Positions 50,530 to 60,385 of a DNA stretch of 64,000 nucleotides are shown in pieces (within the stretch, counting starts at the first letter, position 1; the number at the start of each line of letters is the position of its first letter). This stretch comes from Bacillus_P idriensis_A (lineage in GTDB: Bacteria; Bacillota; Bacilli; Bacillales; Bacillaceae). Below the pieces are notes generated by a model that did no database searches, was not told the DNA's origin, and saw nothing but the letters and a program-made list of their open reading frames with translations. A program made the position numbers and the translations under genes. The stretch spans positions 186,001 through 250,000 of the forward strand of contig NZ_JBCMYF010000008.1 in assembly GCF_050483325.1 (NCBI RefSeq). The letters are read 5' to 3'.

Positions 50530-51239
50530 AGCTCAGCCCCCTCAATTGATGCACCGACTGTATCTCCGTTTATTCCTTGAAACTGTCCTACAGCCCATTT
50601 TCCGAAGAGATAAGAAAAGCAGACCTGCAGGAAAAACATTATAGAAAAAGTCACCGGGAAGGCTGCAAATGGAAGAAGCAAGCAGGCTGCGATGAACACG
50701 TCCCGCTTTGATAAATGCTGTTTCCAGTAATGCGCCATTCCCTTGTTTTGAAAAGGACGGAAAAAGAAAAGCTGCAATAAAGCCTGAAACCGGGCTAACA
50801 TGGGAATTGCGAGCAAAAACAGACTGTTCCCGTTACCCTCTAAAAATGCATATAACAGCACACTCTTCCAAAGCAGCAAAAAGACAGCGCTCAGCACCGC
50901 AAAACTTCCTGCCCGCGAGTCTTTTAATATCTCAATCTTTTTTTCTGTACTTCCGTTAGAACCAACGGCGTCTGCCACATCCATGACACCGTCTAAATGG
51001 AGACCTCCTGACAGGAAAACCCACAGAGTAAGGAGGATAAGTGTCAGCATATAGAGCGGAAGCAGTCCATTCAATAAATAATAGACAAGATACAGTGTTC
51101 CTCCTATTGCGAAGCCTGCTAAAGGATAAAACCGCAGTGCCCATTTAAGGGTTTTGTGATCCATTGGGCAATTCACCGGAAGAGGAATCCTTGTCAGAAA
51201 TTGAAGAGCAAGAATCGCTCCATACATCATTAGTTTCAT
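50481..51239 (-). CDS. cobS: adenosylcobinamide-GDP ribazoletransferase
   Basis: 252 residues with about six membrane helices. The conserved GGLHLDGVMDVADAVGS carries the DGxxD metal motif. CobS joins adenosylcobinamide-GDP and alpha-ribazole(-phosphate) to complete cobalamin at the membrane. ATG 51239 overlaps the cobU stop by four bases (ATGA). Confidence 0.94.
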   Translation of the reverse strand: MKLMMYGAILALQFLTRIPLPVNCPMDHKTLKWALRFYPLAGFAIGGTLYLVYYLLNGLLPLYMLTLILLTLWVFLSGGLHLDGVMDVADAVGSNGSTEKKIEILKDSRAGSFAVLSAVFLLLWKSVLLYAFLEGNGNSLFLLAIPMLARFQALLQLFFFRPFQNKGMAHYWKQHLSKRDVFIAACLLLPFAAFPVTFSIMFFLQVCFSYLFGKWAVGQFQGINGDTVGASIEGAELWNLAVLYSLFLFGMG

Positions 51240-51811
51240 AGTGGTCCTCCAGAAGAAATCTTTGAAACATTTTTTGTCAGGACGCCATTGATCTTCCAGG
51301 CGACCGGTATTCCGCAGATGACTTCAAGTACTGTGTCTGCTTCTCTGACAGTCAGTTTATGTAAATCTTCAAGACAGCTTATATAATTTGCAACATATTT
51401 GTCCTGAATAGGAAATCCTTCATTCACATCATTTGACACAATGTAAAGGGTACATTCCTTTTTACGGGCAATTGATAATGTCCTTTCTAACCTTTTCACT
51501 ATATCGTTTGATGAAAGGTTTTCGCTGAACATTAAACTGCTCGTCCAGACGGTTAAACAATCTATCAAAACTACAGTTTTGTCTGGGAGATTTTTGAGAG
51601 TTTGATCAATAAAAAAGGCTTCTTCAATGGTCAGCCATACATCTCCCCTGTCTCTTTTATGCAACGCTATCCTCTCAGCCATATCCTCTCCCGTATCTTC
51701 AGCTGCGGTTGCAATATAGTAGGGTTTCTCCCCTTTAGCTGTGTCCAATGCCATTCTTTCTGCTAAACTGCTTTTCCCGGACCGTGCTCCGCCTGAGATA
51801 AAGGTAATCAT
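51236..51811 (-). CDS. cobU: adenosylcobinamide kinase / phosphate guanylyltransferase
   Basis: 191 residues. P-loop ISGGARSGKSSLAE (about 4-17), the guanylylated-His region IALHKRDRGDVW, VVLIDCLTVW and the IVSNDVNEG segment. Bifunctional: phosphorylates adenosylcobinamide and converts it to the GDP form for CobS. The frame extends to 51826, but ATG 51811 overlaps the cobD stop by four bases (ATGA) and has a GGAG site nine bases away. Confidence 0.94.
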   Translation of the reverse strand: MITFISGGARSGKSSLAERMALDTAKGEKPYYIATAAEDTGEDMAERIALHKRDRGDVWLTIEEAFFIDQTLKNLPDKTVVLIDCLTVWTSSLMFSENLSSNDIVKRLERTLSIARKKECTLYIVSNDVNEGFPIQDKYVANYISCLEDLHKLTVREADTVLEVICGIPVAWKINGVLTKNVSKISSGGPL

Positions 51812-52869
51812 GATGTTTTTCTCCATTTCCTTAAGGCAGCAAGCAGCTTTTCATTTTCCTCTCTTGTCCGGATTGCAAGGCGGATAGAGGATCCTTCTAT
51901 CCCGTGAAAATTCAGCGTATGCCTTGCAAGAATCCCTTCATTTGCAAGGTATAAAAGCAGGGGTTCGTGGTTTTTAAGCAGCGGATCGTTTAATAAATAA
52001 AAGTTGACCATAGAATCTGAAATGCTGAAGTTTAATGCTTGAAGCTCCGTTTTTAGATGCTTCCATTCTGCCTGCAGCCATTTCTTTGTTTCTGCCAAAT
52101 GATCATATGTATGCGGCAAAGCATGAATCATGCCAAGAGCAGCACAATTGACGCTCCATGGAACGGACATGGCTTCAATTTTCTTGATGATGGAATGACT
52201 GGCTAATATATAGCCTGATCTTATTCCTGGCACGGCATATATTTTGGTAAGGGAGCGAATGATGATGAGATTGGAATAGTGCTGCAGCAGTCCTTCCAGA
52301 CTTTCGTCCATTTCTGTAAAATGAATGAAGGCCTCGTCAATGATGACTGCTTGATTATTCAGGCTAGCATAATCCATGAGCTTTACTACCGCTTTCTTAG
52401 AAATTATTTGTCCAGATGGATTGTTGGGTCTGCACAAAAACACCACATCGCTATTAAACTTTCCGGAACCCGTCTCTAACTCCTTATAGCTCAGATAGGT
52501 CACCTCAATATCATTACTGAGGCAAGCACGTTCATATTCGCTGAATGTCGGCTGAAAGATGCCTGCTTTCCCATTCTTGAAAAGTCTTGCGGCAAGGAAA
52601 ATAGCTTCTGCTCCTCCATTTGTCAGGAGAATGTTTTCAGGTTTTACCCCTTCAAAAGCTGCCAGTATAGCTCTTTCTTCCGGATACTCAGGATCAGGGT
52701 AAACATTACTTGTGTGAGTGATGCTTTCTTGCATGGCTTTGAGTATTGCCGCTGGTGTTCCAAGCGGGTTTAAGTTGGCGCTAAAATCGAGGAACTCTTT
52801 CTTTTTAATTCCCTTATTTCTTAGAACAGCTTTCATTCTTGCCGTTTTACCGCCGTGCTGTGGCCACAT
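51808..52869 (-). CDS. cobD: L-threonine-O-3-phosphate decarboxylase
   Basis: 353 residues, class I/II PLP aminotransferase fold. SANLNPLGTP at the N-terminus, RPNNPSGQ (about 145), IIDEAFIHF and the PLP Lys in RSLTKIYAVPGIRSGY. CobD makes (R)-1-aminopropan-2-yl phosphate, the linker attached by CbiB. It starts one base after the cbiB stop. It resembles HisC, but the cobalamin context settles the assignment. Confidence 0.92.
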   Translation of the reverse strand: MWPQHGGKTARMKAVLRNKGIKKKEFLDFSANLNPLGTPAAILKAMQESITHTSNVYPDPEYPEERAILAAFEGVKPENILLTNGGAEAIFLAARLFKNGKAGIFQPTFSEYERACLSNDIEVTYLSYKELETGSGKFNSDVVFLCRPNNPSGQIISKKAVVKLMDYASLNNQAVIIDEAFIHFTEMDESLEGLLQHYSNLIIIRSLTKIYAVPGIRSGYILASHSIIKKIEAMSVPWSVNCAALGMIHALPHTYDHLAETKKWLQAEWKHLKTELQALNFSISDSMVNFYLLNDPLLKNHEPLLLYLANEGILARHTLNFHGIEGSSIRLAIRTREENEKLLAALRKWRKTS

Positions 52870-52870
52870 A

Positions 52871-53833
52871 TTATTGCCTCCCTAGACCAAATAGGATCAA
52901 GTAACCTGTTAAAAACAGAATCCAGGCACTGTTCAGAATGAGAATGGACTTTTTGATATGGATAAAAGTCAAAGGTTCGAGCGGATCTCCAAGCCTTGCC
53001 CGTTCTGATACCATTCCGCCATATACATTCACCCCGCCAAGCTGAATGCCGAGCAGTCCCGCGGTCATGGCTTCCGGCCAGCCGGCGTTAGGACTTGGAT
53101 GCTTCGGTGCATCTCTTTTCGTTATGGAGATTGCATGTAATCTTCTCATTTTTTTTATGAAAAGACTGCCGGTCCACATACACCCTGCGCAAATACGGGC
53201 TGGAATCAAATTAAGCAAATCATCAAGCCTTGCTGATCCATAGCCGAAGTCTATAAATCTTTCATTCTTGTATCCGACCATCGAATCGAGTGTATTGACT
53301 GCCCTGTATGCAAGCGCGAGCGGCGCACCGCCTATAATGGCATAAAACAGCGGGGAAATGATGGCATCAACCGTATTTTCTGCAACCGTTTCAACGGTTC
53401 CCCTGACAACTTCAGGTGAAGAAAGTTTGTCAGTATCTCTTCCAACAATAAACCCAAGTTTTTTGCGTGCTTCAACAAGATCTCCTGACATAAGAGGATG
53501 ATAGACTTCCATTGCTGCATCCCTCAGCCCCTTAATAGCGAAAGTCGTAGAAATAAGATAGATTTCAATAGCCATTCCAAGCAGATAAGAAATCGCATAA
53601 AGCTGTTTTAGCAGAAACAGAGAAATAATAAAAACAGTAAAAGGCAGATACACAGCAAGCATGATGCCTTTAAGCTTTTTCCTGTCCCCTTTATTCCATG
53701 CTTTTTCAATTGTGCTGATAACCTTTCCGAAGAAGATGACAGGGTGCGGCAGCCATTTCGGATCTCCGATTACAAGATCAAGCAATACACTCAGCAAAAT
53801 GAGCAGGGCAGTTCTCTCATCGAAAGACTGCAT
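52871..53833 (-). CDS. cbiB: adenosylcobinamide-phosphate synthase
   Basis: 320 residues with several membrane helices. LLDLVIGDPKWLPHPVIFFGKVIS at the start (shown in part: DPKWLPHPV), RDTDKLSSPEVVRGTVETVAEN and PHPV/PSPNAGWPEA are CbiB hallmarks. It links aminopropanol phosphate to adenosylcobyric acid. The frame is open to 53887, but ATG 53833, inside the btuD 3' end behind GGAG, gives the usual N-terminus; overlap with btuD is 17 bases. Confidence 0.92.
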   Translation of the reverse strand: MQSFDERTALLILLSVLLDLVIGDPKWLPHPVIFFGKVISTIEKAWNKGDRKKLKGIMLAVYLPFTVFIISLFLLKQLYAISYLLGMAIEIYLISTTFAIKGLRDAAMEVYHPLMSGDLVEARKKLGFIVGRDTDKLSSPEVVRGTVETVAENTVDAIISPLFYAIIGGAPLALAYRAVNTLDSMVGYKNERFIDFGYGSARLDDLLNLIPARICAGCMWTGSLFIKKMRRLHAISITKRDAPKHPSPNAGWPEAMTAGLLGIQLGGVNVYGGMVSERARLGDPLEPLTFIHIKKSILILNSAWILFLTGYLILFGLGRQ

Positions 53834-55166
53834 GAGGAGTCTCCAGTCTTTTAAGAGCAGTCTGCAAGAGATCTTCGGCTGCTTCAAAGATCCGTTCTAG
53901 ATCAGCCGGATTTTGCTGTTTTTTCTGAATGCCAACTACGATTTTTTCAAAGTTCTGCTCAGAATCCCATTTGATCGCATTTATTTTTAAAGCCAAATTA
54001 ATTAAATTCGCGTCATCTAAAGGTGCATCCATCAAGATTGCGGCGTTCACTTTTCCGTTGTTTGGAGAATGAGATACGATGGCACAAAACGAATAGCCGC
54101 TTTGATTTACAATATACGAATTCTGTTGCAGCTCATGTTGCGGCAAGTTGTCATTTAAAGACCACAGAACATAAGGCTGTTTGCTTGAGATAAAAATGAT
54201 TTCTCCGTTTTCTGTCTGTTCTGTTTGTGAAAAAATCCACTGTCTGCTCCAATGAAGACCTTTTCCGTCGTCTCCTGCCGAAAGTGTTCTGAAAGGCTGC
54301 TGCATTTTTATATATGCGCCCCTTTCTGTTTGCTGAATTTGGACGGCTGACAGGAAACTGACAGGTTTTTCTGCCATATATTCAGGAGAGAGGGAAATTT
54401 GTGTTTTTGAAACAGATGGATGAGAAGTGAAATTGAGCATAACTTCATACACATTTGAAAAAGTATTCTCGTTTTGTGGATGAAGGTCCTCATACTTCCC
54501 TTCCAGTTCGCCATTTTTAAGCAATCCGATTGAATCTGCATAGAGTGATGCCAAGTTCAGGTCATGCAGAATGGCAAGTATGGTAAGGTTCATGTCTTTT
54601 TGCAGTTTTTTCAGTAATTCCAAAAGCTCTTTCGTATGCTTCACGTCTAAATGATTTGTTGGCTCATCAAGCAGAAGGAGTTCCGGCTCCTGAGCCAGCG
54701 CTTTAGCAAGCAGCACCCTTTGTTTTTCTCCGCCGCTTAAGGAATGATAAGGGCGTTTGCGGTATTCCCAGACGGAAGTCTGCTTCATGGCAGTTTCTGC
54801 TGCTTGCAGGTCCTCCACCGTGTTTTCTTTGAAAAACAGCGCTTTTTGATAAGGATACCTGCCGAGCATGACAATCTCTTCAACTGAAAAATCAAGCCCT
54901 GCTTCGTTTTCCTGGGTCATAACGGCCGCTTTTTTAGCGAGTTCTCTTTGAGAATACGAACCCAGCGGCTTTTCACCTAGAAGGATTTCCCCATCGTGTA
55001 CGGGCAATGCTCCCATGATCATTCGGATGATTGTCGTTTTTCCGCTGCCGTTCGGGCCGATTAAAGCAAAAAAACGTCCTTGTTCAATGGAAAAAGAGAG
55101 ATTCTTGATGACCGCTTTTTTTCCATTATAACCACCAGTCAGATTATTGACCTGAAGCATATGCAT
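53817..55166 (-). CDS. btuD: cobalamin ABC transporter ATPase with C-terminal extension
   Basis: 449 residues. The first about 250 form an ABC ATPase: Walker A GPNGSGKTT, signature LSGGEKQR, Walker B LLLLDEPTNHLD and the switch His. The remaining about 190 residues are an extra domain with TLSAGDDGKGLHWSR and ILMDAPLDDANLINLAL, reminiscent of CbiZ (adenosylcobinamide amidohydrolase), which is fused to BtuD in some bacilli. The similarity is weak, so salvage activity is only a possibility. It energises BtuC with BtuF. Confidence 0.88.
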   Translation of the reverse strand: MHMLQVNNLTGGYNGKKAVIKNLSFSIEQGRFFALIGPNGSGKTTIIRMIMGALPVHDGEILLGEKPLGSYSQRELAKKAAVMTQENEAGLDFSVEEIVMLGRYPYQKALFFKENTVEDLQAAETAMKQTSVWEYRKRPYHSLSGGEKQRVLLAKALAQEPELLLLDEPTNHLDVKHTKELLELLKKLQKDMNLTILAILHDLNLASLYADSIGLLKNGELEGKYEDLHPQNENTFSNVYEVMLNFTSHPSVSKTQISLSPEYMAEKPVSFLSAVQIQQTERGAYIKMQQPFRTLSAGDDGKGLHWSRQWIFSQTEQTENGEIIFISSKQPYVLWSLNDNLPQHELQQNSYIVNQSGYSFCAIVSHSPNNGKVNAAILMDAPLDDANLINLALKINAIKWDSEQNFEKIVVGIQKKQQNPADLERIFEAAEDLLQTALKRLETPHAVFR

Positions 55167-55177
55167 CCTCCCTTTGT

Positions 55178-56260
55178 TTAAAGATGTGTCTTTTTCTGTT
55201 TTCGATTTTTGATCAGCAATAAAGTAAATATGGGTGATCCGATCAGCGCTGTTACGACTCCTATTGGAAGTTCTTTAGGTGAGATAATGGACCTTGCGAG
55301 CAGATCAGCGAGAACAAGATACCCTCCTCCTATCAGCATAGAAAGCGGCAGAACATGCCGGTGATTTGCTCCTGCCAGAAGACGGACGAGATGGGGAATT
55401 ACGAGTCCTACAAATCCGATCGCTCCTGACACAGCCACGGCGCTTCCAGTTAAAATGGATGCCGCTATCAAGACAACTGTTTTCTTCTTTTTTACATTCA
55501 TTCCTGTAAATTGTGCTGCCTGCTCTCCAAGTGCCATATTATTCAGTTCACGGTAATGGAAAAGAATGACCGCAGCCCCAAGTATAAAGAACGGAACGAT
55601 TAATTGAACGTGCCCCCATCCTCTCATAGCTACGCTTCCCATGATCCAATAGAGAATCTGACTGATATCCTCACGGGGAATCAGGGCAATCAGCAGGGAA
55701 ATAAACGCACTGATAAAGGAGGAAATGATAATGCCTGCGAGGATAATGGTTTCATTTGTAAGCTTTCCGCTTGCCAAGTGAGTTAAAGCAAAGACGATGA
55801 GCAGCGTCAGCATACCAAAGAGAACTGCGATGATCGGCAGGGTAAAACTGCCCAGAATGGTGATTTGAATTTGAAAAAAAATAATAATGACCGCTCCAAG
55901 AGAAGCTCCAGATGAAACACCAATCGTATACGGATCAGCAAGCGGGTTCTGCAGCAGTCCCTGAAATGCAGCACCGGCAAGCGACAAGGATGCTCCAACA
56001 AAAAAGGCGAGCAAAACTCTTGAGAACCTGATTTCCCAGATGATCATTTCTGTACTCTTTTCCCCCTGAAACAGATGAAGATGAAACATTTTGCCTGCAA
56101 GGATGTTTAAAATATCAGGGACGGTAACATTTACCGCCCCCACAAAGACTCCTGATATCATGCTGATGATGGCAAAGATTGCTGCAAATAAAATAAGAAA
56201 CCGATGTTTATTTTTTGAAAATATCCGGATAAATGAGTTTTCCAAGCTCTTCAACTCCAT
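55178..56260 (-). CDS. btuC: cobalamin ABC transporter permease
   Basis: 360 residues, FecCD/BtuC family, about ten helices. FQGLLQNPLADPYTIGVSSGASLGA (key part LADPYTIGVSSG) and VGLVIPHLVRLLAGANHR are diagnostic. It transports corrinoids from the BtuF lipoprotein. The listed ATG 56260 lies inside the btuF 3' end; TTG 56245, nine bases after GGAG, is an alternative start, so the first few residues are uncertain. Confidence 0.92.
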   Translation of the reverse strand: MELKSLENSFIRIFSKNKHRFLILFAAIFAIISMISGVFVGAVNVTVPDILNILAGKMFHLHLFQGEKSTEMIIWEIRFSRVLLAFFVGASLSLAGAAFQGLLQNPLADPYTIGVSSGASLGAVIIIFFQIQITILGSFTLPIIAVLFGMLTLLIVFALTHLASGKLTNETIILAGIIISSFISAFISLLIALIPREDISQILYWIMGSVAMRGWGHVQLIVPFFILGAAVILFHYRELNNMALGEQAAQFTGMNVKKKKTVVLIAASILTGSAVAVSGAIGFVGLVIPHLVRLLAGANHRHVLPLSMLIGGGYLVLADLLARSIISPKELPIGVVTALIGSPIFTLLLIKNRKQKKTHL

Positions 56261-57197
56261 CTGCTAAACGCGGTCCAGGACGGGTCACCATGTCGCTGTT
56301 TACATCAAACACGTGTTTTGACTGAACAGCTTTTACTTCCTTCCAGCCGCTTCTGTTTAATACTTGATCTGCTGGATTATCTACGTAGTAGCCATATGTA
56401 GTGATGATGACATCCGGGTTGCTGCTGACGATTTTCTCTTCGTCCATTTTCACCCAGCCTTCTTCAGCTGCTGCAACATTGACCGCTCCAATCATTTCAA
56501 GCATTTCATTCATGAATGTTCCTTTACCTGTTGTGTAAATATCCGGCTGCGGAGAGACTTCAATCCATACGCTTTTTTCCTCTTTAACAGCTTTTGCTTT
56601 TTCCTTGATCGCTTTAACTTTTGCATCCATATCCGCGATGATGCTGTCTGCTTTATCTAACGTTCCTGTAGCCTTCCCTACAGTGCGGATGGCAGTGTAT
56701 ACCTGGTCAAACGAATTTTGAGAGCCGACAATAAACACCTTGATGCCTGCTGCTTCAAACTGTTTGATGATTTCCCCGTGATTTTGAGCATGGTAATCCT
56801 GAAGAAAAGCTACATCCGGCTGCAGGGCAATGATTTTCTCTGCATTTAAATCCTGTGCCCCTACTTTTTCCTTTTTTAAAGCTGCTTCAGGATAGTTATC
56901 ATAATCAGAGACACCGACAATTTCCTTGTCAAGTCCGAGGGCAAAAAGCATTTCAGTCGTGCTCGGAAGCAGCGAAATAATTTTCTCCGGTTTTTCTTCA
57001 AGTGTTATTTCGTTTCCGGCATCATCTGTAACGGTTACCGGAAAAGCTTCTTCCTTTTTTTCAGCCTGCTGTGTTTGTTCCTGGCTTTTGCTCGCTTGCT
57101 GAGTCTGTTCTCCCTGTGTACATCCTGATAGGATTCCTGCCAGTAAAAGCAGCATAAGGGCAATACGATGAAAATAAGTGCCGAAAGATGGTTTCAT
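56208..57197 (-). CDS. btuF: cobalamin-binding lipoprotein
   Basis: 329 residues, helical-backbone metal/corrinoid receptor family. Signal peptide with lipobox LSGC (Cys26), a Gln/Glu-rich linker (about 28-50), then KIISLLPSTTEMLFALGLD and IVGVSDYDNYPEAAL, the typical BtuF start. It captures cobalamin or cobinamide outside the membrane and passes it to BtuCD. Overlaps btuC by 53 bases. Confidence 0.92.
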   Translation of the reverse strand: MKPSFGTYFHRIALMLLLLAGILSGCTQGEQTQQASKSQEQTQQAEKKEEAFPVTVTDDAGNEITLEEKPEKIISLLPSTTEMLFALGLDKEIVGVSDYDNYPEAALKKEKVGAQDLNAEKIIALQPDVAFLQDYHAQNHGEIIKQFEAAGIKVFIVGSQNSFDQVYTAIRTVGKATGTLDKADSIIADMDAKVKAIKEKAKAVKEEKSVWIEVSPQPDIYTTGKGTFMNEMLEMIGAVNVAAAEEGWVKMDEEKIVSSNPDVIITTYGYYVDNPADQVLNRSGWKEVKAVQSKHVFDVNSDMVTRPGPRLADGVEELGKLIYPDIFKK

Positions 57198-57232
57198 TTT
57201 TTTCTCCGCCTTTTATGTCATTGTCTGTTTTT

Positions 57233-58288
57233 TTATTTTAGTGTGCGTTCTTTTGATATACCTGCTGTATCGAATGTTGCCATTCCCTTCACCATTTCCG
57301 CGGCTGCTTCAACGAGCGGGTAGACAAGGACAGCTCCAGTTCCTTCGCCAAGCCTCATTCCCAAGGACACAAGCGGTTTTTTCCCAAGTAAGTTCAATAC
57401 ATGAAGATGTCCCGGTTCAACCGACAAATGACCGGCAATCATGTAATCACACACATGCCGATTTAATTTAGACGCAATGAGCGCTGCTGTTGTACATATA
57501 AATCCATCCAGTATAACCGGAATTTTTTTGGAAGCCGCGTAAAGCATGGCGCCTGCCATCGCCCCGATCTCAAAACCGCCTACCTTAGCAAGAACATCAA
57601 TCGCGTCATTTGCGTCAGGCTGCAGCTTATTTAGAGCTTTTTGAATCACTTCTGCTTTATAAGCAACCTGCTTTGACTCGATTCCCGTTCCTCTGCCAGT
57701 CAGCTCCTCAGGCTTTAATCCGCTTAGAGCGGCTGCAATGGCACTGCTTGAAGTTGTATTGCCAATGCCCATTTCTCCGAGGATCAGAAGCTTAGCGCCG
57801 TTATTAATCATGGCATCTGCCCGCTGCATTCCCACTTCGAGTGAACGGACTGCCTCCATTCGCGTCATGGCAGGCTCAACCGCAAAGTTTTTTGTTCCAT
57901 AAGCGATCTTTTCAGAACGGACACCTGGAATATCCGTTTTCACCCCTGTGTCCACAATTTCCAGCAGCCCATTTACCCGTTTTGTAAAAACGTTTATAGC
58001 TGCTCCTCCAGACAGAAAATTGTTGACCATCTGAGCCGTCACCTCTTGAGGATAGGCAGAGACGCCTTCCGCTGTTACTCCGTGGTCTGCAGCAAAAACG
58101 ATGACACCTGGGGGGAAGACTTCAGGTTTTACGTCAGATGTGATTTCTGAAAGCTGCACAGCAATCTTTTCTATTTCTCCAAGGCTGTTCATTGGCTTTG
58201 TTAAAGAGTGTATATAGGCTAAAGCTTCGAGCCCTTTTTGCTTGCTGACAGGCTCTATCGCATCTATTTGCTGATAACTATCAATCAT
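57233..58288 (-). CDS. cobT: nicotinate-nucleotide:dimethylbenzimidazole phosphoribosyltransferase
   Basis: 351 residues. PMNSLGEIEKIA near the N-terminus, VFAADHGV, LGEMGIGNTTSSSAIAAAL and the catalytic Glu region GMRLGEGTGAVL are CobT signatures. It forms alpha-ribazole-5'-phosphate, activating the lower ligand. Starts inside the 3' end of cobQ (eight-base overlap). Confidence 0.95.
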   Translation of the reverse strand: MIDSYQQIDAIEPVSKQKGLEALAYIHSLTKPMNSLGEIEKIAVQLSEITSDVKPEVFPPGVIVFAADHGVTAEGVSAYPQEVTAQMVNNFLSGGAAINVFTKRVNGLLEIVDTGVKTDIPGVRSEKIAYGTKNFAVEPAMTRMEAVRSLEVGMQRADAMINNGAKLLILGEMGIGNTTSSSAIAAALSGLKPEELTGRGTGIESKQVAYKAEVIQKALNKLQPDANDAIDVLAKVGGFEIGAMAGAMLYAASKKIPVILDGFICTTAALIASKLNRHVCDYMIAGHLSVEPGHLHVLNLLGKKPLVSLGMRLGEGTGAVLVYPLVEAAAEMVKGMATFDTAGISKERTLK

Positions 58289-59831
58289 TTTGTTTCACCT
58301 CCTTTAAATAAAACGTTTTCATTGATTCATAAATCTTTTTCACATCAACAGAGTCTCTGACGCAGGCAGCAAGTCTGTCATACTCATTTTCTTTTAAAGA
58401 ACGAAAGCGGAGCGAGCGCTCAATCGGTTCCAGTCCTTTTTTCTGCCGCAGCATGTTCAAATAAATCCCCCTGAATTCATCATTATGAAAAACATCATGC
58501 AAATACGTGCCGAACACTTGTCCATTACGTGCGGTACAGCCTTCTTCGATTCCAGAGAGGACTGAAAAAGGACTTATATCATGTGTTGCTGCTGTTTGTC
58601 CCATATGTATTTCATATCCGGATAAAGAAATGTTTTCAAACCCTTTTAAATTACAATAACCGTCAGAACGGATGGTTTTCTTTTCAGAAAAAATCGTCGT
58701 ACATACAGGGAAAATTCCAATTCCGGTCAGTTCCTGATGATCTGATTCAACCCCGTTTGGATCAAATACATGTTCCCCGAGCATTTGAAAACCTCCGCAT
58801 ATCCCTGCAAGGTGAGTGCCCTTTTCATAAGCTGAGATGATTTTGTTATAGAGCCCTGTCTGCTTTAAAAACAGCAGGTCTTCAGCTGTATTTTTCGTTC
58901 CAGGTAAAATAATGAGATCAGGGTTTCCAAAATGCGCTGCTTTTTTAACAAAACGGATATTCACATCAGGCTCAAGCCTTAACGGATCAATATCTGTAAA
59001 GTTTGATAATCTTGGGTAACTGAGAACCGCCACATCAAGCTCAGCATCGTGGTTGGTGCCGTTTGCATACCGGTTTAAAACAAGAGAATCCTCCCCATCT
59101 ATTTCCAGGTCCGGCAAAAAGGGAACAACTCCAAGCACCGGAAGCCCTGTATATTCCTCAAACCAGTCCAACCCCGGCTGCAGCAGAGAAAGATCGCCTC
59201 TGAATTTGTTGATGATGACCCCGATTATCCGGTTCTTGTCCGCCTCACTCAGGAGCTGCAGGGTTCCGACGAGGCTTGCAAAAACGCCTCCTTTGTCAAT
59301 ATCTCCAATTAAAATGACTGGAGCCTCTGCGATTGCCGCTACACGCATGTTCACAAGCTCACGGTCATTTAAATTCACTTCTGCCGGAGACCCTGCACCT
59401 TCGATCACAATGACTTCGTATTTGTTAGACAGTTTCATCAGCGAATCCTTGATCGCCTTCAGCCCTAAATGATAAAAATCCTCTCTGTACTCGGCTGCCC
59501 TCATAGTTGCATAAGGCTTCCCATGAAAAACCACCTGAGATTCCATATCTTTTGAAGGCTTGATCAAAATGGGATTCATATCAGTCGTGGCTTCTATTCC
59601 GGCAGCCTCCGCCTGAATTCCCTGAGCTCTTCCGATTTCCTTCCCATCCCACGTAATATAAGAATTCAGAGCCATATTTTGAGATTTAAACGGAGCAGTT
59701 TGATAGCCATCCTGCCTGAAAATCCTGCATAGCGCCGTGACGAGCATACTTTTTCCTGCGTCAGAATGTGTGCCCTGAATCATGAGTTTTAATGTGTTTT
59801 GTTCGTCAATATTCAATTCCATAAATGGCAT
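58281..59831 (-). CDS. cobQ: cobyric acid synthase
   Basis: 516 residues. The N-terminal synthetase domain has IQGTHSDAGKSMLVTALCR (nucleotide loop) and PFKSQNMALNSY. The C-terminal class I glutamine amidotransferase-like domain has LAGICGGFQMLG with the nucleophile Cys. It amidates four side chains of adenosylcobyrinic acid diamide. ATG 59831 and ATG 59822 are both possible starts, and both lie within the cobO 3' end. Its presence implies that the cell can use corrinoids earlier than cobinamide. Confidence 0.94.
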   Translation of the reverse strand: MPFMELNIDEQNTLKLMIQGTHSDAGKSMLVTALCRIFRQDGYQTAPFKSQNMALNSYITWDGKEIGRAQGIQAEAAGIEATTDMNPILIKPSKDMESQVVFHGKPYATMRAAEYREDFYHLGLKAIKDSLMKLSNKYEVIVIEGAGSPAEVNLNDRELVNMRVAAIAEAPVILIGDIDKGGVFASLVGTLQLLSEADKNRIIGVIINKFRGDLSLLQPGLDWFEEYTGLPVLGVVPFLPDLEIDGEDSLVLNRYANGTNHDAELDVAVLSYPRLSNFTDIDPLRLEPDVNIRFVKKAAHFGNPDLIILPGTKNTAEDLLFLKQTGLYNKIISAYEKGTHLAGICGGFQMLGEHVFDPNGVESDHQELTGIGIFPVCTTIFSEKKTIRSDGYCNLKGFENISLSGYEIHMGQTAATHDISPFSVLSGIEEGCTARNGQVFGTYLHDVFHNDEFRGIYLNMLRQKKGLEPIERSLRFRSLKENEYDRLAACVRDSVDVKKIYESMKTFYLKEVKQND

Positions 59832-60354
59832 CTACACCTTCGTCGTAATAGTGCTTTTCTACATTGATGACAGATACGAGATCTGCGATTTCTTTTATAT
59901 CTTCTTTTGCATCTCTCCCTGTCAGAACAATATGAACGTGTTTTGGGCGGTTTTGAATCGTATGTATTACATCTTCTATTGGCAGAACGTCATCAACCGG
60001 GAATTTCTGAATAGCCAGCGCGTTATTGATTTCATCAAGAATGACCACATCATACTTGCCGCTTTCTATCTTTTCTTTAGCTATAACCCAGGCTGATTTT
60101 AACGCTTTTCTGTGAATATCAGGTGTTTTTGTCCAAGTGAATCCGGCCCCAAGCTGATGAATTTCTGCGCCGCTGAGTTTTTCAAGCACATTTTTTTCGC
60201 CATAGGTTCTTTCGGGTGATTTAATAAATTGAAGGATGGAGACTTTCATTCCTCTTCCGATTGCCCGGACAGCAAGACCGACGGCCGCTGTTGTTTTTCC
60301 TTTGCCATTACCCGTATAGACAAGCACTCTACCTTTTTGATCATTTCCTGTCAT
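59806..60354 (-). CDS. cobO: cob(I)yrinic acid a,c-diamide adenosyltransferase (CobA/CobO type)
   Basis: 182 residues, P-loop fold with GRVLVYTGNGKGKTTAAVGLA (loop GNGKGKTT) and VILDEINNALA. It adds the 5'-deoxyadenosyl group to Co(I) corrinoids. First gene of the cobalamin operon, about 30 bases downstream of the riboswitch terminator. GAGGAG ribosome site before ATG 60354. This class differs from the PduO type also common in bacilli. Confidence 0.94.
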   Translation of the reverse strand: MTGNDQKGRVLVYTGNGKGKTTAAVGLAVRAIGRGMKVSILQFIKSPERTYGEKNVLEKLSGAEIHQLGAGFTWTKTPDIHRKALKSAWVIAKEKIESGKYDVVILDEINNALAIQKFPVDDVLPIEDVIHTIQNRPKHVHIVLTGRDAKEDIKEIADLVSVINVEKHYYDEGVDAIYGIEY

Positions 60355-60385
60355 TCCCGCATCTCCTCTTTTTGTCTATAAACAT

